From: a virus
Reading direction: 5' to 3' (one strand)
Virus record (IMG/VR): IMGVR_UViG_3300046453_000183
Span: 1 to 28,411 of that record
Length of the DNA stretch: 28,411 nucleotides
Below the pieces are notes generated by a model. That model ran no database searches, was not told where the DNA came from, and was given only the letters and a program-made list of their open reading frames with translations. The translations under genes were made by a program, and so were the position numbers. Of this stretch, positions 14,218-21,642 are shown one piece after another (within the stretch, counting starts at the first letter, position 1; every line of letters starts with the position of its first letter).

Positions 14218-15475
14218 CGGTCTCTTCCTTTTCGGTAGTGTCCCCGGGCGCCGTAGCGGCGACAGGCTGGGATAGGACTGTTCCAAGCGGCACGGTGGCG
14301 CCCTGGACGTAAAGGCGTTCGCCATTTGGCAGCGGCGGCCGCTCCTCGAGCGCTCGCGCCTCGTTGGGGGTGATCTGCCCCGTCTGGATAGCCCGCGCCA
14401 AGCCTTCGGTGCGACTCTTGAAGTCGCCGCGCTGCAGGCCCTCGAGATTATGTTTCACGCGCCTGGTCCGCCGGCGCTGACCGAACACCTTAAGGTTGGT
14501 CTCGTCCTCAAACTGTTTGGCGCGGTGGCTGATCAGATGCTTCACCAGCTGCAGGTCCTGCTGCTCGGTGTTGCTGAAGGTCCCCTTGGACAGGTCCTGC
14601 AAGAATACCGGCGGCAGGTTCCAGATGCGGGCCACCTCCTGGATCTGGAAGAGCCGAGCCTCGGTCATCTGGCCCTTGGCGGGATCAATGCCAATTGCCT
14701 TCAATGCATGCCCTGGGGGCATGCCGAAGAAGGGCGTGTTAGCCTTCTTCGCCATGTCGATCGCGCGCTTGATGTCGGCCTGGGCGCGCTTGAACGCGTC
14801 CGGCCCAGCTGGCAGCGGTCCTTCGAGTGCGAGAGGCGGCACACCGCCCCCGGCGAAGAACGTGCCCGCGAAATCATTCATGGCGATCGCCAAGGCAATC
14901 GCCTTGCGACCCTTGGCGATCGGGCCGTAGGCATCGATCTGGTTCGGCTTCAGCATGAACGTCACGTCGATCACGTCAGCGGCAGGATATTCCCGGCCGT
15001 CGAAGCGATAAACCTTTCTGCCGGCAACTCGGGCGACGGTGGTATACGCCGGATCCATCGGCCACAGCGCAACGGCGCGGGTGCCGACGCGTTCGATCCA
15101 GGTCATGCCGCGTCCGCCGGTGAACACCTGCTGCCAAGTGTATTTCCGCCAGTCGAAGCTACTCCATTCCGAGTTCGGCGCCTCGTTGAGCAACATCGCC
15201 AGGTCGCCATCTTCCCGCGTCGCCTGTCCGTCTCCATCCCGGAACACATGCAGCGGTAAGCTGGCAAGTGTGGCCGACAGGAAGTTTACAGCGTCGAAGA
15301 CCGCAGGAACCTCAAGCGCGCTGTCGATCGTCACTGGCGGCAATGCGCCGCGTGCGTCGAGCAAGCCGAAGTAGGAAAGCATATCCTCCGCGCTGGCGCT
15401 GACGGGGATCGTCGGGTTTTCTAGCGGATTTGCGGCGCGCTCTTCACGGCCGAGCATCCGGTTCCAGAAGCCCAT
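14198..15475 (-). CDS. HK97-family portal protein
   Basis: A 425-aa protein that forms the dodecameric DNA gate at one capsid vertex. ATG 15475 overlaps the large terminase stop (TGATG). Family markers in order: VPAVFDAVNFLSATLASLPL, then DWRKYTWQQVFTGGRGMTW, then DVIDVTFMLKPNQIDAYGP, then EVARIWNLPPVFLQDLSKG with SNTEQQDLQLVKH, and a C-terminal TGQITPNEARALEERPP. Length is typical. The acidic tail (TTEKEETDAGTEE) overlaps the start of the protease gene. Confidence 0.96.
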   Translation of the reverse strand: MGFWNRMLGREERAANPLENPTIPVSASAEDMLSYFGLLDARGALPPVTIDSALEVPAVFDAVNFLSATLASLPLHVFRDGDGQATREDGDLAMLLNEAPNSEWSSFDWRKYTWQQVFTGGRGMTWIERVGTRAVALWPMDPAYTTVARVAGRKVYRFDGREYPAADVIDVTFMLKPNQIDAYGPIAKGRKAIALAIAMNDFAGTFFAGGGVPPLALEGPLPAGPDAFKRAQADIKRAIDMAKKANTPFFGMPPGHALKAIGIDPAKGQMTEARLFQIQEVARIWNLPPVFLQDLSKGTFSNTEQQDLQLVKHLISHRAKQFEDETNLKVFGQRRRTRRVKHNLEGLQRGDFKSRTEGLARAIQTGQITPNEARALEERPPLPNGERLYVQGATVPLGTVLSQPVAATAPGDTTEKEETDAGTEE

Positions 15476-17262
15476 CAGCTCGGCACCATGCTGAATTCGG
15501 GGTCATCCCAGGGAGAGGTTGGCACTTCGTCTGCTTCCTTCCCGCCCATGGCGACGCCGAGCGCGCTCATGAGAGCGACCGGGTTATCGATTTTGAGATG
15601 CGCCTGCCCGTCCGGCTTGTTCGGGTAGACGTTGTCTTTTTTGTCGGGCTGGCCGACGACGTTGGAGATCTCCCACTCCATCACCGCGTCGCCGCCGTGA
15701 ATCATGCGGGTAGAGCGCATCAGCGCGTCGAGCTCCTTCATCGGCTCGCTCATGGTGAGCACCGTCGGTCGGTATTCCATTACAGGCACGCCGGTTTTCG
15801 CCAGCCGGGTCGATAGCTGCGTGGCCTGGAACGGATCGTAGGGCACCTGTTCGACTTGGAAGAGCGTCGCCGCTTCCTGGATCGCCTGCTCGATCTCGTC
15901 ATAGTCGACGATGTTTCCGGCCGTGACGTCGAGGAGGCCCTGCGCATCCCAGCCCTGATAGGCAGGTACGTCAGCCACCGTGTCTGCCGGCAGGAAGTAC
16001 CTGCCGATGCGGATGTACGGATCGTCCTTTGTCGCTTTCCCGCCCAGCGGCAGGAACAGGTACTCCAGCGCGGCAATGTCTATCTTCGACGCCAGATCGA
16101 GGCCGAGGATGACGCGGCGGCCGCGCAACCATTCGAGCGCGAGCGCCTGGCGCGGATCTGCAGGAATCCGGAGATCCGCACATTTACGCCAGGCCTCGAT
16201 GTCGAAGTACGCGGCCTTCGCTGACACCCACAGGTTCAGGTGCTTCGTCTTGAAGACGCCGACCTTGCGGGGAGTGGAGATCGCGTCCCGCTGCCGGGCC
16301 TTGAGGAAGTCCCCGGAAACCGAAATATCGTAGTTGGGATTGGCCTTGCGGAGCGCGGCCTCGGACTTCCAATCGTCGTCCTGGTCGATTGTGTACTCGA
16401 CGAAGAACGTCTCGTCGTCGAGCGGCGGCCCGCCATTGTGACCGATCCCGGCGATCTTTTTCCGCTCGTCCAGGATCGAAGCGTAACATGGGCCCGCGAG
16501 GTTATCGCCGGCAGTGGTGATGAGGACCTGCAGGGGCTGGTCGCGGGCGCCCATGCCGGTCTGCATGGTGTCGACCTGGCCGTCGTCGGCGTGCTCGTGA
16601 TACTCGTCGTGGATCGAGCAGCTGGGCGACTGGCCGTCGCCCGGGTCTCCAATGATCGTTTCGAACTTCGAGGCGTCGGCCTCGCGCATCAGGTTCTTGG
16701 CGTTGACGTCGATTCCGAAGCGCTTCAGCAGCGCCGGCGTGCGCATCGCCATCAAGCGCGCGGGCCCGAATACCTCCCATGCCTGCTTCTCGTTGGTCGC
16801 GCCCGAATAGACCTCGGCGCCGAACTCATTGTCCGCGCAGAACATGTACAAACCGATGCCGGCCGACAGAGCGGACTTGCCGTTCTTGCGTGGCACGACG
16901 ACGAACAGGCGGCGAAAGCGGCGCAACCCGCTCGCCTTGCGTAACCACCCGAACGTGCAGGCAATGATCCACACCTGCCACGGCTCGAGGCGGAGAGTCT
17001 CCTTGCTCCGGGCCCACTTGCCTTTCGAATGCGGCAGTCTCTCGATGAAGCGGCACGGCCGCGCCGCCCGGTCCGCGTCGAAGCGGTAGGGAAAGTCCTT
17101 TGACCGCTGCGCCTTCAGGTCGTCCAGGAAGCGTTGGCACTGCAGCTTGATCGACTTACAGGCAGGGATCTTCCCCTTGACCACGTCGCCGGCGTACTGG
17201 CGCGCTATCGCCCCGTAATTGCGTGCCTCCACATTAGAAGTCGTCGAACGCGCCGGCCTCAT
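15475..17262 (-). CDS. terL: Terminase large subunit (HK97/lambdoid type)
   Basis: A packaging ATPase and nuclease of up to 595 aa. ATG 17262 overlaps the small terminase by 29 bases; a GTG at 17232, just past that gene's TAA, would give 585 aa, and neither has a convincing ribosome binding site. Walker A is VVPRKNGKS (residues 122-130), Walker B is CSIHDEYHEH with Asp219-Glu220, the coupling motif is ITTAGD (249 on), and the nuclease motif is ILGLDLAS with Asp389. Residues 272-284 hold a GIGHNGGPPLDDE segment that looks inserted between the ATPase and nuclease halves. The family cuts concatemers at cos in HK97 relatives, with help from an HNH protein like the one at 17891. Confidence 0.96.
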   Translation of the reverse strand: MRPARSTTSNVEARNYGAIARQYAGDVVKGKIPACKSIKLQCQRFLDDLKAQRSKDFPYRFDADRAARPCRFIERLPHSKGKWARSKETLRLEPWQVWIIACTFGWLRKASGLRRFRRLFVVVPRKNGKSALSAGIGLYMFCADNEFGAEVYSGATNEKQAWEVFGPARLMAMRTPALLKRFGIDVNAKNLMREADASKFETIIGDPGDGQSPSCSIHDEYHEHADDGQVDTMQTGMGARDQPLQVLITTAGDNLAGPCYASILDERKKIAGIGHNGGPPLDDETFFVEYTIDQDDDWKSEAALRKANPNYDISVSGDFLKARQRDAISTPRKVGVFKTKHLNLWVSAKAAYFDIEAWRKCADLRIPADPRQALALEWLRGRRVILGLDLASKIDIAALEYLFLPLGGKATKDDPYIRIGRYFLPADTVADVPAYQGWDAQGLLDVTAGNIVDYDEIEQAIQEAATLFQVEQVPYDPFQATQLSTRLAKTGVPVMEYRPTVLTMSEPMKELDALMRSTRMIHGGDAVMEWEISNVVGQPDKKDNVYPNKPDGQAHLKIDNPVALMSALGVAMGGKEADEVPTSPWDDPEFSMVPS

Positions 17263-17743
17263 CCGGCTTGGCGGTGGCGATGCGAAGCGCGGCGGCCGGA
17301 TTGAGCATGAGCTCGCCGAGGAGCGACTGCGCGTGGCGCATGGCGTCCGAGAGCATCGTCACCTCCGGTCTTGCCCGCACCATGCGCGTCACGATCAGCT
17401 GCTCGGCGACACTTTTCGCCGACTCCGTCGTGTAGGTGTCGCCCTCCACCTCGAGCACGGCCTGGTACCGTTGGATTTGCTCAAGCCGCAGTGCGAGCAG
17501 CGCAACGTGCTCTGCAAAGTGAGGGTTCGAACGGCCTTGATCCTCGAGCATCTTCGCGATCGAGGCGAAGTGCAGTTGCGCCAGATCGGAGAGGTGCAGC
17601 GGGCAAATCATCGGCGCGGTGCTGGGATCTGCGCCAGGTACGGGAGTGACCTCCCGATCTTTGCGCTCGGTTCCCGCCAGCTTTTTCAACGCCGGCTCTT
17701 TCGGCCGGCGGCCGGCGCCGGAGCGCGATCCACCTCTTGCCAA
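17234..17743 (-). CDS. terS: Terminase small subunit (P27 family)
   Basis: A 169-aa DNA-recognition subunit of the packaging motor. Translation starts at TTG 17743, five bases after a strong AGGAGG. The N-terminus (SGAGRRPKEPALKKLAGTE) is the signature of P27-type small terminases, followed by the helical pattern DLAQLHFASIAKMLEDQG, LALRLEQIQRYQAVLE and SAKSVAEQLIVTRMVRAR. The acidic end DEAGAFDDF overlaps the large terminase start region. It lies next to the HNH gene and a non-coding interval that probably holds cos. Confidence 0.92.
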   Translation of the reverse strand: MARGGSRSGAGRRPKEPALKKLAGTERKDREVTPVPGADPSTAPMICPLHLSDLAQLHFASIAKMLEDQGRSNPHFAEHVALLALRLEQIQRYQAVLEVEGDTYTTESAKSVAEQLIVTRMVRARPEVTMLSDAMRHAQSLLGELMLNPAAALRIATAKPDEAGAFDDF

Positions 17744-17890
17744 AGCTACCTCCTACTTATAGCCAGGCAGCCGGCCGAATGCGCGCGCATCCCCGAAACT
17801 TTTTACCCTTTGAATTCGACCGCGTGCAAAACTTCTTAAACCACCGGTGTCCGCTCGAGATGGTCGGAGACCTGGACCCTCCCCCTCCCG
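17744..17890. other. Non-coding interval between HNH and terS, candidate cos region
   Basis: This 147-base gap is the only sizeable one in the packaging module. It includes a 12-bp perfect palindrome (ATGCGCGCGCAT, 17779-17790), an AT-rich tract (about 17793-17842) unlike its surroundings, and an eight-base palindrome CACCGGTG close to its left part. In HK97-like phages cos lies between the HNH gene and terS. Which palindrome, if any, is the cleavage site cannot be decided here. The terS ribosome binding site (AGGAGG) lies at the terS-proximal edge. Confidence 0.5.
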
Positions 17891-18202
17891 TCACCGCTCT
17901 CGGCCGCGACGCGCCTCGCTGAGCGTCTTCGCATCGTGGCAGGGCATGCAGAGGGCCTGTTTGTTGTTTCGGTCGTCACTACCGCCCGCGGCCAGGTTGA
18001 CGATATGGTCGACAACCTCGCTCGCCACATACAGGCCGTTCTCGAGGCAATGTCGGCAGAAGGGCTCGGCGGTGAGGACCTCGCGGCGATCGCGCTGACC
18101 AGCTCGGCCGCGCTTACGCTTGTCCTGGTGCAGCTGGGGGCGTTCCCATGGCTTCGGTTCACGCCAACCGGGCGGGCGGAACCGTGGCGCTTGCGAGGGC
18201 AT
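17891..18202 (-). CDS. HNH endonuclease (packaging-associated)
   Basis: A 103-aa HNH nuclease. ATG 18202 overlaps the upstream TGA by one base (TGATG). The basic N-terminus (RFRPPGWREPKPWER) leads to a zinc-ribbon HNH core: FCRHC with Cys49 and Cys52, VVDHI with Asp65-His66, RNNKQALCMPCHD with Asn80, Cys85, Cys88 and His89. In HK97 the equivalent gp74 stimulates terminase at cos. Placement directly before the probable cos region and terS supports the same job here rather than a homing nuclease. Confidence 0.9.
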   Translation of the reverse strand: MPSQAPRFRPPGWREPKPWERPQLHQDKRKRGRAGQRDRREVLTAEPFCRHCLENGLYVASEVVDHIVNLAAGGSDDRNNKQALCMPCHDAKTLSEARRGRER

Positions 18203-18471
18203 CAGCGCGGAAACAAGGTGACGACCAGATCGCCCTGGACGTGTTCGACTGCGAGGCATTCGCGCACGTCGTCGATGATATAATTGCCGTCATCGCCGAT
18301 CTTGTAGCGAGTGACTACGCCGACATCAGGGGCGGCGCCGAAGTCGAAGCCGATCACTGCGTGCTGCTCGATGCCGTCGAGGGTGATGATAAGACGGCGG
18401 CCGAAGTCGGGATCGTAGCCCCCGTCCCCAACGAAGAGGCGCTCTGGGATCCGGTCGGCCAGCGCGGACAT
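18202..18471 (-). CDS. Hypothetical 89-aa phage protein
   Basis: I choose ATG 18471, which overlaps the TGA of the DUF3164 gene by one base (TGATG); upstream sequence in frame is antisense-like. The protein reads as alternating beta strands (RLFVGDGGYDPDFGRRLIIT, then QHAVIGFDFG, then NYIIDDVRECLAVEHVQGD) with no membrane segment or Cys motif. I do not recognise a family. Its gene is coupled on both sides (DUF3164 and HNH), so it belongs to the packaging-proximal transcript. Confidence 0.7.
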   Translation of the reverse strand: MSALADRIPERLFVGDGGYDPDFGRRLIITLDGIEQHAVIGFDFGAAPDVGVVTRYKIGDDGNYIIDDVRECLAVEHVQGDLVVTLFPR

Positions 18472-19109
18472 CAGCCGACCGCAACGTCTATGGTGACCGC
18501 CGTCCACTGCGCTTGGGCATTGGCGCGGCGGTACATGCGCACATAGCGCTTCGAACCGATCACGCGCATGCTGTCGCGGATCGCGCGCATTGCTTCTTGC
18601 CAGCGCGTGTCCTCGATCTCGAGCCGCAGAAGGCCGAGCAGATCGTTGCGGTTGATCCGGCCTTGGTTGTCGACGTCGAACGCGCGATTGATGATCGCTT
18701 GGATCTCGGCGCCGCTCCCGGCGGACCATTCCCGCAAGCACTCGTCGACCAAGGTCTTCGCCACTTGCAGCTCGGGTCCGAACGAGATGTTCTCGCTGAC
18801 CTGCACGCAGATCTTGAGCGTGCCGTCGAAGCTGGTGAACGTCAGGTTGCCCTTCGATCCGCCACGCCGTGCGCCGTATTCCTGCTCGAGCAGCGACACG
18901 AAGTCGTCCATGTCGGCGAGCGTCTGCAGGCGGAATGCCGCTACCACCGCCGAGATGGGCAGCGCGGCACCGATGACTTTGCGGACGATCTCGTCCTCAA
19001 GCTTGTCGACCGCCTTCACGGCGCTTTCGGGGATGAGCCCGCCATCGCCTTTGATGAAGTAGACCTGGCCATCGATCGAGCGCGTGCCGGCGGATAGTTC
19101 GTCCGCCAT
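18471..19109 (-). CDS. DUF3164 family protein
   Basis: A 212-aa protein starting at ATG 19109. The sequence follows DUF3164 closely: VDKLEDEIVRKVIGAA, then MDDFVSLLEQEYGARRGGSK, then NLTFTSFDGTLKICVQVS, FGPELQVAKTLVDECLREW, EIQAIINRAFDVDNQGRINR, and a C-terminal RDSMRVIGSKRYVRMYRR. DUF3164 is best known from Mu-like transposable phages, where its role is not established; here there is no MuA or MuB nearby. The mix of long helices and a basic C-terminus suggests a nucleic-acid partner, but that is inference. Confidence 0.9.
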   Translation of the reverse strand: MADELSAGTRSIDGQVYFIKGDGGLIPESAVKAVDKLEDEIVRKVIGAALPISAVVAAFRLQTLADMDDFVSLLEQEYGARRGGSKGNLTFTSFDGTLKICVQVSENISFGPELQVAKTLVDECLREWSAGSGAEIQAIINRAFDVDNQGRINRNDLLGLLRLEIEDTRWQEAMRAIRDSMRVIGSKRYVRMYRRANAQAQWTAVTIDVAVG

Positions 19110-19111
19110 GG

Positions 19112-19357
19112 TCAACGGGCTCCCGCCGGGATATTGCGCCGGTGCGACGCTACGAGCGCGGTGAACGCGCCGGTACCTGCAAGCCGCTCGATCGGTGGGA
19201 TTTCGCCAGCGGGCGGAAAGTCGAGGGCGGCGGTAAGAGCAGCGCGGCCTTCCGCGATCTCGAGGATCGCCTGACGAAGCCAACGGCCAGAAACGGTCAC
19301 CGGGCTCTCGTCGGTAAGCTCAGCGGCAAGAACGCGGGCGCGATCGAGGTCAAGCAT
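19112..19357 (-). CDS. Hypothetical 81-aa phage protein
   Basis: ATG 19357 overlaps the upstream TGA (TGATG), and the stop lies two bases before the DUF3164 start. The first 45 residues are amphipathic helix (LDLDRARVLAAELT, WLRQAILEIAEGRAALTAAL); the C-terminal half has FPPAGEIPPIERL. No motif, signal or membrane segment is visible and I do not recognise it. The tight packing in the operon supports it being real. Confidence 0.65.
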   Translation of the reverse strand: MLDLDRARVLAAELTDESPVTVSGRWLRQAILEIAEGRAALTAALDFPPAGEIPPIERLAGTGAFTALVASHRRNIPAGAR

Positions 19358-19554
19358 CAGGTCGCCTTTCTGCAGCTGCGGAACGCCGCACGGACGCGGC
19401 GGCAGTGTTCGTCTGCAAGTTCCTCGAGGTCGTCGTAGCGATCGGTGCAGCGCACACCGGCACGCACTTCGGCTAGGATCCTGTCGAACGCCTCCTGCTC
19501 ACGATCGAGCAGGACCTCGAGGCTCTCGGGCCTCGCCGTCAGGCCGCTGCGCAT
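19357..19554 (-). CDS. Hypothetical 65-aa phage protein
   Basis: A short, charged, helical protein with two Cys residues in the middle and end (AGVRCTDRYDDL, DEHCRRVRAAFRSC). It starts at ATG 19554, 16 bases inside the preceding gene, and its stop overlaps the next start. I do not recognise a family. It may be part of the early-late junction regulators, but nothing in the sequence shows it. Confidence 0.6.
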   Translation of the reverse strand: MRSGLTARPESLEVLLDREQEAFDRILAEVRAGVRCTDRYDDLEELADEHCRRVRAAFRSCRKAT

Positions 19555-19829
19555 GCCTGCTTGCGGTAGACCGGGCAGTCGTTCTTCGACGGCCGAGGCA
19601 GGCGGTGGCGGCGCGCGAAAGGCAGCGCCGGCAGGGTGGCGGCCACAATGCGCACGGCTTCGCGGTGCACGATGCTGGCGGTGGCCAGGCCGGCCTTCAG
19701 GAGCCTGATGCCCTGCGCAGCGATCGCCGCCTCGATCCGCTTGTTGCGCATCGGGGTGAAGCCGATCGGAAGATCACGAGTGCGGCCGGTGTGGGCGAAG
19801 TCATATTCGCCCAAAAAGTTGTTCGTCAT
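19539..19829 (-). CDS. Hypothetical 96-aa phage protein, first gene after a terminator
   Basis: I choose ATG 19829 because GGAG lies five bases upstream. The protein starts MTNNFLGEYDFAHTG and has a basic, helical middle (FTPMRNKRIEAAIAAQGIRL) and a basic C-terminus with two Cys residues (KNDCPVYRKQAC). It carries no recognised domain. It is the first gene of the long minus-strand late transcript: the terminator at 19847-19883 ends just 17 bases before its start codon, so its expression requires read-through of, or a promoter within, that hairpin. Confidence 0.65.
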   Translation of the reverse strand: MTNNFLGEYDFAHTGRTRDLPIGFTPMRNKRIEAAIAAQGIRLLKAGLATASIVHREAVRIVAATLPALPFARRHRLPRPSKNDCPVYRKQACAAA

Positions 19830-19846
19830 GGATGCTCCGCGCATGG

Positions 19847-19883
19847 AAAAAGCCCGCCTGCCGGGGAATGGCAGACGGGCTTT
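19847..19883 (-). terminator. Intrinsic terminator separating regulatory and late operons
   Basis: A 12-base stem (19851-19862 with 19870-19881) around a seven-base loop, followed on the minus strand by a run of U residues (19847-19851). The single imperfect pair is G-U in the minus-strand RNA, again showing design for the minus transcript. It follows the 20275-19970 gene and precedes the first late gene. Confidence 0.8.
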
Positions 19884-19969
19884 CTCGGGTCAGACCGCTG
19901 CCGCCAGGGGCACTGGGCGGAGCTATCGCAGGGCTCGATATGACCGTTATCGTGACGGATCGGCAGGGT

Positions 19970-20275
19970 CTATTTTGCGCAGGGGGTGAGCGACGGGCAT
20001 CTTCCCATTTCGACGAGGCGGCAAAGCTCTGCTGCCTGATCTTCCGCCCAGACCTGCCCGACCAGCGAGAGACGCGCTTGCTCGAAACTCACATCAATGC
20101 TGGTGAGGCGCGGATTGTCTCGATGATCATAAATCAGACCAAGTGACCGAAGAGCCCGCATGAAGCCGGCGCGATGGGCCGCGTTGACCAGTTGATCGTA
20201 TCGACCTTGCGGGAAGACGCATTCAACCCAAGCTAGCGCCTTGCTCACACTAATCACGGCACAATGCCGTCTCAC
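19970..20275 (-). CDS. Hypothetical 101-aa phage protein
   Basis: Starts at GTG 20275, overlapping the preceding TGA (GTGA). It has an N-terminal mixed region (VSKALAWVECVFPQGRYDQL), a helical middle (AHRAGFMRALRSLGLIYD) and a C-terminal helix (QVWAEDQAAELCRLVEMG). I do not recognise a family. It is the last gene of the 21782-19970 operon, which ends at the terminator at 19847-19883. Confidence 0.6.
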   Translation of the reverse strand: MRRHCAVISVSKALAWVECVFPQGRYDQLVNAAHRAGFMRALRSLGLIYDHRDNPRLTSIDVSFEQARLSLVGQVWAEDQAAELCRLVEMGRCPSLTPCAK

Positions 20276-20910
20276 AGGATGCCTGCCTGTGCAGCGGCAA
20301 GCGAAGCGTGATCAATGTCCTTACGCACCTGGTCGTTCATCGCGTTCCACAGGTCCAAGGCGCTGATGAGCAGCTTCTTCGCCTTCGCGTTTCGCATCCG
20401 GAAATGCGCGGCAGCGCGAGTCACGCCGATGTCGTCCACCACCATCGCAAGCACCACTGCCGGCTCCGCGATTCGCTGGCGCCAGTGGGAATAGGTGACC
20501 TCAGCCCGCACGGCGCCGAGCCGTTCGAAGAACATGCCGTCGCCGGCACCACTTTGATCGACGCGGGTCTCGTAGCTCACGGTGCCGATCGTCACCGGTG
20601 CGGTGATGCGGGCATGGACGACCGCGATCGACACAGCGGCCGCGAGCTGGTCGGCATCGATGTCGCCGACGGTGAACAGCCGGGCGAGCGCGCCTTGGCG
20701 CATGGTCGCCGCTTTCGCATGCGTTTCGGGAGTGCCGTTGACCTTGTGGCCGTAGCTATCGCGCGCCTGGCGATTGGACTTGCGGAGATCTCGCTCTTCC
20801 CGGGCTAAACGCGGGTGGCGCTTTGCCCAGGCCTGATGCCTGGCATCGAGCGCCCGTGCTTCATCCCGCGCGCGCTGCTTTGCCGCGCGGCTCATCGTTG
20901 TAGTCGCCAC
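20272..20910 (-). CDS. Conserved alphaproteobacterial prophage protein of unknown function
   Basis: A 212-aa protein starting at GTG 20910, six bases after GGAGG; its start lies 50 bases inside the upstream gene. The first 55 residues are strongly basic (RAAKQRARDEARALDARH, REERDLRKSNRQARDSYGHK). Then comes KVNGTPETHAKAATMRQGAL, a central AAAVSIAVVHARI segment, and a C-terminal region with a helix-turn-helix-like look (IGVTRAAAHFRMRNAKAKKL). The pattern is familiar from sphingomonad prophages but has no assigned function to my knowledge. DNA or RNA binding is a guess from charge. Confidence 0.7.
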   Translation of the reverse strand: MATTTMSRAAKQRARDEARALDARHQAWAKRHPRLAREERDLRKSNRQARDSYGHKVNGTPETHAKAATMRQGALARLFTVGDIDADQLAAAVSIAVVHARITAPVTIGTVSYETRVDQSGAGDGMFFERLGAVRAEVTYSHWRQRIAEPAVVLAMVVDDIGVTRAAAHFRMRNAKAKKLLISALDLWNAMNDQVRKDIDHASLAAAQAGIL

Positions 20911-21322
20911 CCTGTACCTCCGCGAACCCGGGAGGAACGTAATCGAGCATGGGCCGCGCCGGCAGCGTCGAATGTGCGCAGGGGAGGCAGACGGTGAAGA
21001 TGTCCTCGTCCACGACGTAGCCGAGCTCGCGCAGCTGGCGGACGGCTTCGTCGCGCAGTGTGGGCAGGTAGAGGCCGCGCGGGCCCGGCCGGCGCAGCAG
21101 CTGACCGGAAGCGACCAGGGCCTTCACCAGTTGGCGCGCCCGGGTAGGACTGATGCCGAGGCCATTGGCGATCTCGCCGTATGATGGGCTGGATCCCCAC
21201 CGCGCGAGGTAATCGCGCACGAAAGCGAGCACCAGCAGGCGCCGGCTCGTCATCTCGGGTTTGAGCCGCATGCCGGCCCCGTTGATGTTCTGCAGCGACG
21301 CCGCCACGACCGCATGTTCCAT
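20861..21322 (-). CDS. LexA-type winged-helix DNA-binding protein without protease domain
   Basis: About 153 aa from ATG 21322 (an in-frame TTG at 21358 and the internal ATG at residue 18 are alternatives). Residues about 26-90 match the LexA N-terminal DNA-binding domain: LLVLAFVRDYLARWGSSPSY, then EIANGLGISPTRARQLVKAL, then a GQLLRRPGPRGLYLP wing. The S24 autoprotease domain of LexA is absent; instead there is a 60-residue C-terminus with a VCLPCAHS pair of Cys. It would bind DNA but could not be inactivated by RecA-driven self-cleavage. It sits downstream of the LexA-box promoter at 21785. Confidence 0.8.
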   Translation of the reverse strand: MEHAVVAASLQNINGAGMRLKPEMTSRRLLVLAFVRDYLARWGSSPSYGEIANGLGISPTRARQLVKALVASGQLLRRPGPRGLYLPTLRDEAVRQLRELGYVVDEDIFTVCLPCAHSTLPARPMLDYVPPGFAEVQGGDYNDEPRGKAARAG

Positions 21323-21438
21323 CCGAATTCCCACGCCCCCGCTCAAAGAACATAGCAAGAAAGAGTGGAATTAACAGTGCGTCGCTAGTGAGAGGCGTTT
21401 CATCGCTCGGGAATGCGCGAGCATCATTAGCGGACCGG

Positions 21439-21642
21439 TCAGCTAGGTGTGTCTTGGCGAAGGACGCCGAGCGACGCGCGAGCAAAGTCGCGCATTATCC
21501 TTTGCCAGTAGGGCCCTGCATTTTCCCATGGACGCCATTCGTTATCGCGGTCAGCCGCTTCTTGGGTGCCCCACATTGCCTCAGCCAGATGCTCGACGAG
21601 CGCGCTGTCGTCGTTCGCGCTGCAGATCCGGCAACGGCTCAT
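21439..21642 (-). CDS. Small Cys-containing protein of the LexA-box operon
   Basis: A 67-aa protein starting at ATG 21642, overlapping the stop of the 47-aa gene (ATGA). It begins MSRCRICSANDD, a CxxC pair, and has a helical middle (ALVEHLAEAMWGTQEAADRD) followed by WQRIMRDFARASLGVL. Similar short proteins with a D/N-W-W-R pattern occur in phages and bacterial accessory loci, without assigned function. Its expression is probably tied to the LexA box at 21785-21799. Confidence 0.7.
   Translation of the reverse strand: MSRCRICSANDDSALVEHLAEAMWGTQEAADRDNEWRPWENAGPYWQRIMRDFARASLGVLRQDTPS

Noticed and set aside
2354-17743. Gene transfer agent instead of prophage
   Set aside because: Immunity region, HNH with probable cos, P27-type terS and toxin-antitoxin cassettes point to a temperate phage; only the tail tip resembles a GTA.
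18471-19109. Mu-like transposable phage
   Set aside because: DUF3164 alone; no MuA, MuB or Mu-type head genes, and packaging genes are cos/HK97-like.
21315-21329. Second LexA box (GTTC-N7-ATTC) near the LexA-like gene start
   Set aside because: One mismatch in the core of the second half-site and on the opposite strand; not enough.
20861-21358. Full LexA repressor
   Set aside because: Only the DNA-binding domain is present; no S24 Ser/Lys dyad follows.
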